From Sphingobium sp. SYK-6 (GTDB lineage Bacteria; Pseudomonadota; Alphaproteobacteria; Sphingomonadales; Sphingomonadaceae): DNA of 64,000 nucleotides. The stretch lies in assembly GCF_000283515.1 (NCBI RefSeq), contig NC_015976.1, positions 2,046,001 through 2,110,000 on the forward strand. The letters are read 5' to 3'. Below the pieces are notes generated by a model. It was not told the origin of the DNA. It did no database searches and saw only the letters and a program-made list of their open reading frames with translations. The translations under genes and the position numbers were made by a program. Numbering within the stretch: the first letter of the stretch is position 1; the number at the start of each line of letters is the position of its first letter. Of the stretch, positions 8,960-17,839 are shown in pieces.

Positions 8960-9459
8960 CAGAAGGCACCATATTTGTTGGGCGAGTTTTCCGGAATTGG
9001 CTGCAGCACGTCCCAATGCTCCACCACCTTGCCATCCTTAACCTTAAAAATATCGACCGCTGCGATACCCTTGGTTCCCGGTTCGCGAACCAGATGATGG
9101 TGAACCATGACGATATCGCCCTCCGCGACGATGTGCTTGATCGTCCGTGTGGGGCCGGCCTTGTCCCAGTTCAGATGAGAAAGGCGATCGATGACCGATT
9201 GGCGGTCTCCCACGACATTGGGATCGTGGTCGATCAGGTCTGGCGAAAAATATCGCCGCACGGCTTCCGCAGGATTCCGCCCTTCGATGCCGAGCTTCTC
9301 AAAAGCCAAAACCACTTCCTTTGGTCCGAGCGATTCCTCGGTCACCTCGGCATAGTGCTCCTTGCTGCGCGGACCAGCGTCCGAGGTTGTCCAGAATGTA
9401 AGAGCAACCGGAGCGGCTATACCCCCCAGGATGCACAAGGCATGAACCCATGCGCGCAT
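8959..9459 (-). CDS. Exported SnoaL-like protein
   Basis: Protein of 166 residues with an N-terminal hydrophobic leader (MRAWVHALCILGGIAAPVAL), then a SnoaL-type polyketide-cyclase-like fold. Typical blocks are VVLAFEKLGIEGRNPAEAVRRY, FSPDLIDHDPNVVGDRQSVI, AEGDIVMVHHHLVREPGT and DIFKVKDGKVVEHWDVLQPIP. The EHWD-x3-QPIP ending recurs in other exported SnoaL proteins of this window. GGGAGG lies 8 bases before the ATG. It sits between two DoxX-like membrane proteins and overlaps the downstream one by ATGA, implying coupled translation. It probably acts in the periplasm or tethered to the inner membrane. Ligand unknown. Confidence 0.8.
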   Translation of the reverse strand: MRAWVHALCILGGIAAPVALTFWTTSDAGPRSKEHYAEVTEESLGPKEVVLAFEKLGIEGRNPAEAVRRYFSPDLIDHDPNVVGDRQSVIDRLSHLNWDKAGPTRTIKHIVAEGDIVMVHHHLVREPGTKGIAAVDIFKVKDGKVVEHWDVLQPIPENSPNKYGAF

Positions 9460-9478
9460 TATTCAACCTCCCCGAAAA

Positions 9479-9964
9479 TCAGTTGTTCTTGCCAAAAAGC
9501 CGCTTCAGGCCCAGGTCGCTTGGATCTCCATTATTCATCACCAGCATCGGCAGAAATTTGTCGAGATGACCAAGAGCAATCACTCCAAGCAGCGTCATGA
9601 TCACGATGCCGACGACAATGCTGGTGGGATCGCGGTTCGCCACCAGATTGAGATGCGCGATCGAGAGAGCCACGGGAAAGGCGGCCACCACAGCGAGCGG
9701 CACGAAGCGGTTAGCGAGCAGCAGCACGCCCGTGATGATCTCGATGATCTTCACCACCTTGAACAGCCCGGAGTGATTGAGCGCACCAATAAGTTCATGC
9801 GAGATCGGAGACGACCCGGAGGGTCTGGGAAAGAACTCGAGCCAGTGATTCAGTCCGTGCGCCAGGAACCAGCCCCCGAAGAAGAACTGCACCGCATATA
9901 CGAGGATCGTAAACCCCCGTCCTTCTCCCGCTTCCTTCGCCGCGGGACTCCCTAGGGTCGCCAT
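9479..9964 (-). CDS. DoxX-family membrane protein
   Basis: Protein of 161 residues with four strongly hydrophobic helices: FTILVYAVQFFFGGWFLAHG, LFKVVKIIEIITGVLLLANR, FVPLAVVAAFPVALSIAHL and TSIVVGIVIMTLLGVIALGH. The F-G-G-x-F-x-x-H-G helix and the VKIIEIITGVLLL helix match the DoxX/DUF417-like pattern. A strong ribosome site (GGAGAGGAG) precedes the ATG. It is the first gene of a leftward operon with an exported SnoaL-like protein and a second DoxX-like protein. Function unknown; the arrangement suggests a small membrane module handling a reactive or hydrophobic compound. Confidence 0.75.
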   Translation of the reverse strand: MATLGSPAAKEAGEGRGFTILVYAVQFFFGGWFLAHGLNHWLEFFPRPSGSSPISHELIGALNHSGLFKVVKIIEIITGVLLLANRFVPLAVVAAFPVALSIAHLNLVANRDPTSIVVGIVIMTLLGVIALGHLDKFLPMLVMNNGDPSDLGLKRLFGKNN

Positions 9965-10255
9965 GCCGCTTCTCCTCTCCAGGTCTCAAGATGTTTAGCA
10001 ACGATAGTATTCAAAGTTTCTGTTACTCCGTGCAAACCATGGCTGCAACCACAAATCGTGACCCTAAACGACCGCCCCAGCGCGAGGGCCAAACCGTCGT
10101 CCACCCCCTTCTCCCGAACCCACGAATTTCCATCATCGAATAAAATATGGTTAGACTATCAATAACCGGCGTTGCTACTCGGGGCGAGCTTGCATCGGAC
10201 ATATATCGGACCAGCGGCAGCAAAATGCCGCGGATGGGTACCGCGAGGGGACAGA

Positions 10256-10474
10256 ATGAAAGTTCTAGATCGGAAGTTTGCCGTAGGGACACGGGACTAT
10301 GCGAAGCACGACGCCATTCGCTTCCCGCAGGCGGTCGCGGCGAAAGCTCGTAAAGATCGCACCACCTCCAACGCCCTGGCGCCCCATCCCGTCGGCGCGC
10401 GCCGTGCGGAAAATGGAACGATTCCGGAGACGATATTCCAGCGTTTAACGGCACGGAGCGCGCAGATTGAATAA
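10256..10474 (+). CDS. Possible small leader ORF overlapping the MFS start
   Basis: A 72-codon frame begins with ATG 10256, preceded by GAGGGGA at a 5-base spacing, and ends with TAA at 10472-10474, overlapping the TTG start of the permease gene by 8 bases. The product is basic and has no recognised domain. Such an overlap would allow translational coupling to the permease, whose own start codon is weak. Codon use in the middle is G/C-rich at the third position, but the first part is not. It may instead be untranslated 5' sequence; I give it only low weight. Confidence 0.3.
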   Translation: MKVLDRKFAVGTRDYAKHDAIRFPQAVAAKARKDRTTSNALAPHPVGARRAENGTIPETIFQRLTARSAQIE

Positions 10475-11834
10475 TCCTGACCTTTCGCAGACGGATCATC
10501 CGGGGCTCCCCCGTCCGCGCCGCTACGCCGCCATCGCCGCCTTGTCGGTGGGCACCTCGCTGGTGGTTCTGGACGGCGCGCTACCATCCGTGGCGCTGCC
10601 GACAATCGCACGATCGCTATCGATTCCCGATAGCCTCGTGGTCCTCGTCATCACCATCTACCAGCTTGTCTTGCTGATGTCGTTGCTGCCATTGGCGGCG
10701 ATGGGCGAACGGATCGGATATCGTACCTTGTATGTGGCCGGCATGGCCGGTTTCTGTCTGGCTTCGCTGCTGTGTTTTGTCGCCCAGTCATTGCCGTTGC
10801 TCCTTGTGGCGCGGATCCTGCAGGCCTTTGGAGCCAGCGCAGTCCTGAGCGTGTCGGCCGCGCTCGTTCGCGCAACCTATCCGTCCAAACGGCTCGGGCA
10901 AGGCATCGCGATCAACAGCATCGTCGTTTCTGCTTCCAATGCAGTAGCGCCAACGTTGGGAGGCGCGATCATGGCCGTGGCGCCGTGGCCGTTCCTCTTC
11001 GCGTCAGTCGTGCCGCTTGGATTGATCACACTTTCAATGGCGCGGTTTCTTCCCGAGCCCGAGCGACGCGCCACTCCTTATGACTGGGGGGCAGCCGCCT
11101 TGTGCGCCGCGACCTTCGGCCTTTCCATCAGTGGTCTTGAACTCATGGTGCATGCGAGCCTGTGGAAAGGGACTCTCGTGCTGGCGGCCGGCATCGCCAT
11201 CGGAGCGGTTTTCGTGCGCCGCGAATTGGGGCGTCCCGACCCGATTTTGCCCCTTGACCTCGTCCGCAGGCCAGTGATCGCGCTCTCTGCGACCGGTGCA
11301 TTTCTGGCGTTCGTCGCGTCCATGATGATTCTGGTGGCTCTACCCTTTCGCCTACACCACGGCTTCGCCCTCTCGGCATCCCAGATCGGTGCGATGATCG
11401 CCCCATGGCCGGGCGCCATCATGCTCGTAGCACCCGTGGCGGGCATCTTGTCGGATCGGCTCGCGCCCAGTCTGATGGGAAGCCTGGGTATGGCCTGCAG
11501 CACTTTGGGGATGATTACCCTTGCCCTGTTACCGGCCAATCCAGACTGGTATGATATGGCTTGGCGTACGGCGCTGTGCGGCTGCGGCTTCGCGCTCTAC
11601 ACAGCGCCGAACGCGCGCCTCATCCTCAAATCTGCACCGCGCGATCGCGCGGCGTCGGCGGGGGGCCTGATCTCAACTTCGAGGCTGAGTGGACAGGTGC
11701 TGGGCGCATCGATGGCGGCCGGGCTTTTAGCGACCGGCTCCGCTGGCGCAATGCTTGCGCCATGGTTCGCCGCCTTGCTCTGCCTGCTCGCCGGAATGTT
11801 CAGCTTTGCTCGATTCTACGCCCGGGAGGGCTAG
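10467..11834 (+). CDS. MFS permease, probable DHA2 type
   Basis: Inner-membrane transporter of 455 residues with numerous hydrophobic helices. Helix 1 contains VVLDGALPSVALPTIARSL, as in DHA2-type drug:H+ antiporters, followed by the degenerate motif A AAMGERIGYRTLY and motif C-like QAFGASAVLSVSAALVRATY. The C-terminal half shows PNARLILKSAPRDRAASAGG and the helix-rich end. It starts with TTG (GGAG 8 bases upstream); an in-frame stop lies just before it. It overlaps the end of the convergent permease gene by 35 bases. Substrate unknown; it could export a toxic intermediate. Confidence 0.85.
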   Translation: MNNPDLSQTDHPGLPRPRRYAAIAALSVGTSLVVLDGALPSVALPTIARSLSIPDSLVVLVITIYQLVLLMSLLPLAAMGERIGYRTLYVAGMAGFCLASLLCFVAQSLPLLLVARILQAFGASAVLSVSAALVRATYPSKRLGQGIAINSIVVSASNAVAPTLGGAIMAVAPWPFLFASVVPLGLITLSMARFLPEPERRATPYDWGAAALCAATFGLSISGLELMVHASLWKGTLVLAAGIAIGAVFVRRELGRPDPILPLDLVRRPVIALSATGAFLAFVASMMILVALPFRLHHGFALSASQIGAMIAPWPGAIMLVAPVAGILSDRLAPSLMGSLGMACSTLGMITLALLPANPDWYDMAWRTALCGCGFALYTAPNARLILKSAPRDRAASAGGLISTSRLSGQVLGASMAAGLLATGSAGAMLAPWFAALLCLLAGMFSFARFYAREG

Positions 11835-13161
11835 ATTGGGATTGATTTGGCTTGCGGAGATTGAAGCCAAGAGCCGCAAACAACAATAGTCCGCCTAGAA
11901 CAAGGCAGTATCGCGCGACCCCGCCATGGCCGATCGCCAGGGGACCGATCAGGCCACCGCACATTGCCCCAAGGCGTCCCAGCGTGCTGGCAAGACCGAT
12001 CCCGCTCGACCGGACCCGCGGAGGGAACGTTCCCGAGGCGCCGGTATAGAGCGCCGTGATCAGGCCGTTCATCGCCATGCCTTCCAGTGCCAGCAGTCCG
12101 AACAGGAGCATGGCGGACGCGCTCCCAAACGCAGCCGGCGGCGGTAGCCCGATGCTCAGCAGCAGCGCTATTGTGATTCCGCCTGCCATCAATGCGTTAG
12201 CGACTACCCGCTCGCCCCTCGCAACGATCGCCCATCCGGTGAGGAGGACGCCGATGATCCCTGCCAGGGCAAAAACCGAAGTCGATGTGGACGCCAAAGC
12301 AAGCGAATAGCCGTTGCTGGCCAACATCGACGGCAACCACCCGAGCACAAGGCTCATCGCGAGATAGATGAAAAAGAAAGCAAGGAACAGGCCGAGCACC
12401 GCCGTACGGCGTGGGACCGCGAAGATTGTGCTCAATGACTGGGCAAGGCCGGGATCCTTGTCGCCGGGATTTTCGGCAGGAGCAGGAAGATTCAATGCCG
12501 CGAGCAAGGCTGCGAGACGTTCCGGTCGATCACCCTTCAACGCCAGATAGGCTGGCGATTCCGAGAGAAACAAGAACAATAGAACTGCTGCTGCCAAGGG
12601 CGCCATACCGCACAGCATGAACAAATTCCCCCACCCCAGCGCCGGGATCAGCCATTTCGCGAGCAGCCCCGCAAGCGCGATCCCGATAGGCGGGCAAACC
12701 ATCGACAGAGCGACGCACAGGCCGCGTCGGCGGCCGGGCATGGATTCGGTCAGTAATGCCAGCGCGGGAGGGATACACCCGCCCAGACCAAGCCCGGCAA
12801 CGAAGCGCAAACCGGCGAGATGTGTCGGCTCCCGCGCCATTGCGAGCGCGAGCGTCATCATGCTGAACAGAAGCGTACCGCCGACCAGAACGGGCTTGCG
12901 ACCGAATCGGTCGCCGAGGATTCCCGCTATCGGCGTTCCCACAAACGCTCCGGCATGCCCTGCGGCCATAGCAATGCCGAAATCCGCGAGCGGCAGCCGC
13001 CAATCGGCGACGATCGCGGGCAAAGCGACCGCCAGAATTTGCGTGTCTATGCCGTCGATGACAAAAATGAGTTGAAGCAGCAGAAGCACCTGGAGTTGCC
13101 GCCTCGTCCACCGGGTCTGCTTTTCCGCAGCGCCTTCTTGCTTCACCGGCATTTCTCCCAT
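11800..13161 (-). CDS. MFS permease, aromatic acid:H+ symporter (AAHS) type
   Basis: Transporter of 453 residues with 12 predicted helices. Helix 1 holds VIDGIDTQILAVALPAI, matching the DGxD signature needed for uptake in the PcaK/AAHS family. Motif A is GILGDRFGRKP between helices 2 and 3, and the central loop is about 60 residues. ATG 13161 or 13152 is the likely start: GTGGAGAT precedes the first and GGGAGA the second. Longer in-frame readings have no ribosome site. It is divergent from the Bcr/CflA-type permease at 13257. Probable role: proton-coupled uptake of an aromatic or other organic acid. Confidence 0.88.
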   Translation of the reverse strand: MGEMPVKQEGAAEKQTRWTRRQLQVLLLLQLIFVIDGIDTQILAVALPAIVADWRLPLADFGIAMAAGHAGAFVGTPIAGILGDRFGRKPVLVGGTLLFSMMTLALAMAREPTHLAGLRFVAGLGLGGCIPPALALLTESMPGRRRGLCVALSMVCPPIGIALAGLLAKWLIPALGWGNLFMLCGMAPLAAAVLLFLFLSESPAYLALKGDRPERLAALLAALNLPAPAENPGDKDPGLAQSLSTIFAVPRRTAVLGLFLAFFFIYLAMSLVLGWLPSMLASNGYSLALASTSTSVFALAGIIGVLLTGWAIVARGERVVANALMAGGITIALLLSIGLPPPAAFGSASAMLLFGLLALEGMAMNGLITALYTGASGTFPPRVRSSGIGLASTLGRLGAMCGGLIGPLAIGHGGVARYCLVLGGLLLFAALGFNLRKPNQSQSSPPGRRIEQS

Positions 13162-13256
13162 ATCTCCACGCGAAACAGCATGGTATCTTATTTTGCTAGA
13201 CGATAGTATATAGCCTTTCTTACACCTGCCAACCACCATCTCCAAGGGCCGAACGC

Positions 13257-14447
13257 TTGCTAACACGGAAACAGATCGTTCTCCTGGGTGCCTTTACCGC
13301 GCTGGCGCCGCTCGCCATCGATATGTACCTGCCGGCGATGCCGGCGCTGGCCGATGATCTTGCGGTATCGGCCCGCCTCGCCGGCCAAAGCGTCTCGATC
13401 TTCCTCTTCGGCATCGCGGGGGGCCAGTTGATCGCGGGGCCGCTCTCGGACCGATTCGGAAGGAAGCCGACGATCGTTGTCGGACTGCTCCTGTTCACGG
13501 TCTCGGCTCTGCTGGCCGCGTTGACCCAGAATTTCACCATGCTCCTGGTCACCCGGCTGCTCCAGGCGCTCGGCGCGTGCGCGGTGATGGTGTCGGGACG
13601 AGCAGTTGTTCGGGATCGGCTCGATTCTCGCGAATCCGCGCGGCTATTCTCGCTCCTGGCGCTGATCGGCGGGCTGGCGCCGGTGCTGGCGCCGATGGTG
13701 GGAGCAATGCTCATCCGTTTTGGCGACTGGCGGATCATCTTCCTTGTCATGGCCGGCCTCAGCCTCGTGATGTTCATCTTCACCCTCCCCTTTCTATCCG
13801 AGAGCCGCTCGGCCGAAACGGCTGCCAATGCGCGCGGCGAGCATCCGTTCATGGCGTACTGGACGCTCATTGTGAACAAGCAACTATTGGGATATCTGCT
13901 CGCCGCGGCTTTCAATAGCGCGGCGTTCTTTTCTTATGTCGCCAATTCGTCTACCGTTCTGATCGACGGGTTTGGCATCACGCCTCAGGTTTTCAGTATC
14001 CTGTTCGCACTCAATGCTGTTGGCTTGGTGGCTGCGAACCAGTTCAACCGGTACCTGCTAAAGAGCCGTTCGCCCGAAGCCGTGCTGCGCGGTTCGGGAC
14101 GAAATGCAATAGTCGTTGCGCTGTTGCTCTTCGCATTCGCAATGACCGGTGCTGGCGGCCTGCCAACACTTGTAATCCTGCTTTTCATCGTTGTCGCCAG
14201 CATCGCGCCGGTCCAGGCCAATACCATGGCTGGCGGACTCGCGGTCGATGGTTTGCGCAGCGGGTCCACAGCGGCCTTGTTCGGAGCGACAACCTTCGCC
14301 GCGGGCGCCGTCGCGTCATGGATCGCAGGACTGCTCTATCGCGGCAATGGAGCCGGGCTGGCGATCGTGGCGAGTGTGTGTCTCCTCGGATCGGCGATCG
14401 CGATTTTCACACTTATTGACAGCAATAAAAATATGGAGAGGTCATGA
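13257..14447 (+). CDS. MFS permease, Bcr/CflA type
   Basis: Transporter of 396 residues resembling Bcr/CflA drug-resistance permeases. The hallmarks are LLGAFTALAPLAIDMYLPAMP in the first helix, GPLSDRFGRKPTIVVG as motif A, RLLQALGACAVMVSGRAVVRD as motif C, and 12 helices in total. Translation appears to begin at TTG 13257 with AAGGG upstream; there is no ATG at the right place. The last codons overlap the ATG of the metallohydrolase gene (ATGA), so the two proteins are translationally coupled. Likely exports a small molecule, perhaps the product or substrate of the hydrolase. Confidence 0.87.
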   Translation: MLTRKQIVLLGAFTALAPLAIDMYLPAMPALADDLAVSARLAGQSVSIFLFGIAGGQLIAGPLSDRFGRKPTIVVGLLLFTVSALLAALTQNFTMLLVTRLLQALGACAVMVSGRAVVRDRLDSRESARLFSLLALIGGLAPVLAPMVGAMLIRFGDWRIIFLVMAGLSLVMFIFTLPFLSESRSAETAANARGEHPFMAYWTLIVNKQLLGYLLAAAFNSAAFFSYVANSSTVLIDGFGITPQVFSILFALNAVGLVAANQFNRYLLKSRSPEAVLRGSGRNAIVVALLLFAFAMTGAGGLPTLVILLFIVVASIAPVQANTMAGGLAVDGLRSGSTAALFGATTFAAGAVASWIAGLLYRGNGAGLAIVASVCLLGSAIAIFTLIDSNKNMERS

Positions 14448-15328
14448 AGCAGCTCGAGTTCGGGAAAATTGCCGTATCGCAGGTCAAGGAGAGCGAGGCC
14501 GACCTTCCGGTCGCGATGGCGCTGCCGCAGCTCGAGAGCATGGATCTCGAACGCCTCAAACCCTGGTATTGGGATGACGCCCTGTCGCTGGACCCGGCGA
14601 CCGCAGCGTTGCGACTGGCGGTGCGCAGCTATGTCGTTCGGGTCGATGGACTCAATATCCTGATTGACGCCTGCAACGGCAATCATAAGACCCGAAGCCT
14701 TCCCTTCGTCGACAACCTGGAACTGCCATGGCTCGACCGTCTGGCGGAGACCGGCCTTGCCCCCAATGATATCCATCTGGTGACCTGTACACATCTCCAT
14801 GCCGACCATGTCGGCTGGAACACGCGGCTGGAGAACGGCCGGTGGGTCCCCACATTCCCGAACGCACGATATGTCTTCAGTAGGAAGGATCTGGATTTCT
14901 ACGTGACCCAGCAGCATGAGCCGCTACATCGCGAATCCTATGACGACAGCGTCCTGCCGGTGATCGAGGCCGGCCTCGCCGACATCGTCGAGTCCGATCA
15001 TGTCCTTCATCGCGAAATCGATGATGGGATCTGGCTGGAAGATGCAAGCGGTCATTCGCCCGGCAGCGTATGCGTTCACGCCAAACGCGGCGGTAGCCAT
15101 CTGGTCTTCACCGGAGACTGTATGCACCATCCCGTGCAACTCGTCCGGCCGGACATTCCGTTTTTCGCCGATGAAGATGCCGCTCAGGCCTGCGCGACGC
15201 GGCTACGATTGCTCCAGGCCCACGCCGACCGGGAGAGCATACTGTTTCCCGCGCATTTCAGTGGTGACGGCGCCGGACAGGTCCGGTCGAACGGCGACAG
15301 TTTCCAATATAGCTTTCTGGCCAGATAG
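14444..15328 (+). CDS. Metallo-beta-lactamase-fold hydrolase, lactonase-like
   Basis: Soluble metallohydrolase of 294 residues. The zinc motif HLHADH is at residues 117-122, followed by GHSPGS (third His, near 204), FTGDCMHH (bridging Asp, near 224) and PAHF near 265. The order and spacing fit the lactonase branch of the superfamily (AHL lactonase-like, gluconolactone or muconolactone-like). The start overlaps the Bcr/CflA permease gene by ATGA. No signal peptide is seen, so it should be cytoplasmic. Likely opens a lactone or thioester formed in the catabolic pathway; substrate unproven. A strong hairpin follows at 15418. Confidence 0.85.
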   Translation: MKQLEFGKIAVSQVKESEADLPVAMALPQLESMDLERLKPWYWDDALSLDPATAALRLAVRSYVVRVDGLNILIDACNGNHKTRSLPFVDNLELPWLDRLAETGLAPNDIHLVTCTHLHADHVGWNTRLENGRWVPTFPNARYVFSRKDLDFYVTQQHEPLHRESYDDSVLPVIEAGLADIVESDHVLHREIDDGIWLEDASGHSPGSVCVHAKRGGSHLVFTGDCMHHPVQLVRPDIPFFADEDAAQACATRLRLLQAHADRESILFPAHFSGDGAGQVRSNGDSFQYSFLAR

Positions 15329-15417
15329 ATGGATCGCATGAACCGCCTCGATCCGTTCCGGCATCGAGAGTGCTCCCAATAGAGCGGCACCGCTTGAATC
15401 GACGCAAACCATTACAT

Positions 15418-15453
15418 TATAGCGCCGGGGTAGTTCGGTTGCCCGGCGCTATA
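15418..15453. terminator. Bidirectional hairpin terminator
   Basis: A 12-bp perfect stem, TATAGCGCCGGG paired with CCCGGCGCTATA over a 12-base loop, lies between the stops of two convergent genes (15328 and 15507). Confidence 0.7.
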
Positions 15454-15506
15454 ACACAATGGCATCGGATCACTCGGCAAGCGTCTTACAGGCGGCGGCG
15501 GTAGCT

Positions 15507-16565
15507 TCAGGCCGCGACAGGCGGCCTTTCTTGCTCCTGGGCAATCAATCGCTTGACGATGTTGAGGTAGCGCACCAGCGGTCCATCCATCCCCAGCGTC
15601 AGCATGGGCCTATTGGGATTGCGATCGATAATCCGCTGCTGGGCGACGATTATGTCCTCATCCTCGCGAAACGCCTCGCCTGCGACCTTGAAAACCCGAT
15701 CCTTGAGCTGGGCATGTTTCGACCAAGGACCAACAGCATAGAACAACTTGCACTGACCGTCCTTCACCGGAGTGACGATCTGGCCGATGAATCGGCTCAG
15801 GATCGGCTCCTCTTCGGGAATGCCTTCGCTACCGCAGCGGTCCTGAACGCCTGGCGCATAGCTTCTCGTCATGAGCGTGAAGACACCAGGAACGTTCACC
15901 TCGTTGATCACCAGGTCATCCGAGGCCATGTCGCCGATGAACGGGTTTTTCTTTCGACCGACGTGCCAGCGTTCGATATGGACGCCACGCTCCAATTTGG
16001 TCGTCTTCGCGTGGAACTCGCCCTCGATCAACGTTTGCACAGTCTTTTTGTCGCTCACGCCGAATGTTGCTTCGTGAACATAGGGCGCGTGCGATACGTC
16101 GAGCAGGTTGTCGATCAGGAGTTGCCCTTCCGCGTCGATATCGAGCTGAGATTGGGTTATCGCCCAATCCGGATGGTCCGGACCAATGAAGTTCGGGATC
16201 AGGGCGAAATCGAGGCGGTCGGCCTCTCCCATCCAGACCCAGGCGCATCCGTCCTTCTCGATCACATTGTAACTGCGCACACAGACGGATTTGGGAATGA
16301 CCGGCTGGCCGGGGAGGTCAGTGCACGCACCGTCCGGCCCGAACATGATCCCGTGATACATGCAACGAAGATCATTTCCTTCGCGACGCCCTTTCGACAA
16401 GGGCGCGGCCCGGTGCGGACATCGATCCTCCAGTGCAACGAGCGAACCATTGTCCGCACGGTACATTACCAGCGGCTCGTTGAGGATCGACACGGACTGG
16501 ACGTCAGTGCCGGTGAAGTCTTTCGACCATCCCGCCATGTACCAGCAGTTGCGAACATACATCAT
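15507..16565 (-). CDS. Rieske non-haem iron oxygenase, VanA-like
   Basis: Oxygenase of 352 residues. The N-terminal Rieske [2Fe-2S] site is CPHRAAPL (near residue 49) with CMYHG about 20 residues later. The catalytic iron site is in DNLLDVSHAPYVH near residue 155, giving the two His ligands. Length and motif spacing fit vanillate O-demethylase oxygenase and related aromatic demethylases or hydroxylases. AAGAGGA precedes the start; ATG 16562 is an alternative one codon in. It needs an electron supply; no reductase lies beside it, so it may share the ferredoxin and reductase at 30.7-32.3 kb. A SnoaL-like gene is upstream on the same strand. Exact substrate unknown. Confidence 0.9.
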   Translation of the reverse strand: MMYVRNCWYMAGWSKDFTGTDVQSVSILNEPLVMYRADNGSLVALEDRCPHRAAPLSKGRREGNDLRCMYHGIMFGPDGACTDLPGQPVIPKSVCVRSYNVIEKDGCAWVWMGEADRLDFALIPNFIGPDHPDWAITQSQLDIDAEGQLLIDNLLDVSHAPYVHEATFGVSDKKTVQTLIEGEFHAKTTKLERGVHIERWHVGRKKNPFIGDMASDDLVINEVNVPGVFTLMTRSYAPGVQDRCGSEGIPEEEPILSRFIGQIVTPVKDGQCKLFYAVGPWSKHAQLKDRVFKVAGEAFREDEDIIVAQQRIIDRNPNRPMLTLGMDGPLVRYLNIVKRLIAQEQERPPVAA

Positions 16566-16723
16566 GCGATCCTCTTCCGGCTATCCGTTTTTATGCAGTG
16601 CGACTCACATCCTATTCCAAACGGCCGCCCAGCGTCAATTAATATGTATACTTACTAACGCGCAGTCCGGGCACGATCCGCTTACCTCACAAGGTGTTTC
16701 AGTGCCTGGGAAGGATGATCCAT

Positions 16724-17215
16724 TCAGGCGCGATCGCTCTCGAGCAGACCGCCCGAATTACCTGCAGTCTGGTGCCCGATCGTTATAAACTTGTGATTCC
16801 ACAAGCGGCTGACGATCTTCCAACCGTCCGGATGACGAACCAGCGTGTCTGAATAGCCCCCGTGAACCTGGCTGGCGACGATTTCGCCGTCGTCGGTCTT
16901 GGTCGTGGTCGCGTTCAACATCTTCGACTTCACATAGGCTTCGCTTCGGTCCTGGTTGAAGCTGATCCGAAAGCCGGTCGCATGATGAAAATCCTCGATG
17001 AAGAACTGTCCGTTACGAATATATTCCGCACGCACAGTAGGCTCCCAATCCGCTCTTATATGACCCACCGAGGTCCAGTCGAAGACGGTGTCGGGAAGAA
17101 AGATACGGTCTAGCTCGTCATAGTCCTTGTCGTCGGTCGCGTGAACATAACGAGCATAAAGGTCGATGATGGCCACGCGATCACCGAGTTCGCCAACACT
17201 GTAAATATCTTCCAT
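16724..17215 (-). CDS. SnoaL-like/NTF2-fold protein, cytoplasmic
   Basis: Protein of 163 residues with a ring-hydroxylating-dioxygenase-beta or SnoaL-type fold and no signal peptide. Conserved blocks are RVAIIDLYARYVHATDDKDYDELDRIF, DTVFDWTSVGHI, NGQFFIEDFHHATGF and HGGYSDTLVRHPDGWKIVSRLW. AGGAG lies 10 bases before the ATG. It is the upstream gene of a short leftward unit with the Rieske oxygenase at 15507. The fold is used by dioxygenase beta subunits, dehydratases and isomerases; a role close to the Rieske reaction is likely but unproven. The upstream region faces the small gene at 17546. Confidence 0.82.
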   Translation of the reverse strand: MEDIYSVGELGDRVAIIDLYARYVHATDDKDYDELDRIFLPDTVFDWTSVGHIRADWEPTVRAEYIRNGQFFIEDFHHATGFRISFNQDRSEAYVKSKMLNATTTKTDDGEIVASQVHGGYSDTLVRHPDGWKIVSRLWNHKFITIGHQTAGNSGGLLESDRA

Positions 17216-17545
17216 TCCGGCTTCTCCTCACATTGATATAGAAATGCTGTCCATGCACGGCACATCAGTTCGCACAATATTCGCTATAAGCGGTGAGCGG
17301 GGTCGTGACTGCCGAGCGACGATTATGCCCTCATCCTCCAGGCTGTTCGATTGTTCAAAAAACAGCCTCTGAATGCCCTTCGCGCAATCTCATTGAGGAA
17401 GGCCTCGAACCACGTCCCCGTTACCCCGCTGCACAAGAGCAACGCATTGCCTTCACCGGAGAGTATGTTCCAGACACCTATTGTTACACCATTTTGCATA
17501 ATGTATCGATATAGGAATCGATTGTCATCAAGGATGGAGAATTTT

Positions 17546-17839
17546 GTGAGCCTCGACGATATCCACGACGTGGACGACTATTCACAGATAACTGTCCGGG
17601 CGATGATCGAGCGGCTGCAGCGATCGACAAGCCCCGAGCAGTTGATCTACCGCGAGACCGAACTGGACGAGATGTGGCGCCTGGCTGACGTCGCACTGGC
17701 CGAGGCGGAGCGCAGCCGCTCGCCTGATTGCGAGCGGCTGGCGAGAATAAAGGACGCAATCGTGCAAGCGCATGATCTGGTTGGCGTGAACGGCCAACCG
17801 CTGGCAGCGGCGGATGTTCTGCGCGCGCTCGAACTGTGA
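17546..17839 (+). CDS. Small uncharacterised protein, intact copy of a two-member local family
   Basis: Acidic soluble protein of 97 residues without a recognised domain. Blocks shared with a decayed copy at 58825-59100 are LD(D/E)IHDVD(D/E)Y, RSTS-x-E-x-L-(I/V)-YRE, DEMWRLA and AHDLVGV. The GTG at 17546 is preferred because GGAGA lies 6 bases upstream and because the second copy also begins with a GTG after a purine-rich site and a T-run; an ATG four codons earlier has AAGG abutting it. It lies divergently next to the SnoaL and Rieske genes. No membrane segment or signal peptide is seen. The conservation of both copies beside Rieske/SnoaL genes suggests a linked role; function unknown. Confidence 0.75.
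   Translation: MSLDDIHDVDDYSQITVRAMIERLQRSTSPEQLIYRETELDEMWRLADVALAEAERSRSPDCERLARIKDAIVQAHDLVGVNGQPLAAADVLRALEL

Noticed and set aside
15459-16658. A 399-codon open frame on the plus strand over the Rieske gene at 15507
   Set aside because: It is a shadow of the oxygenase in another frame; the translation has no known domain.
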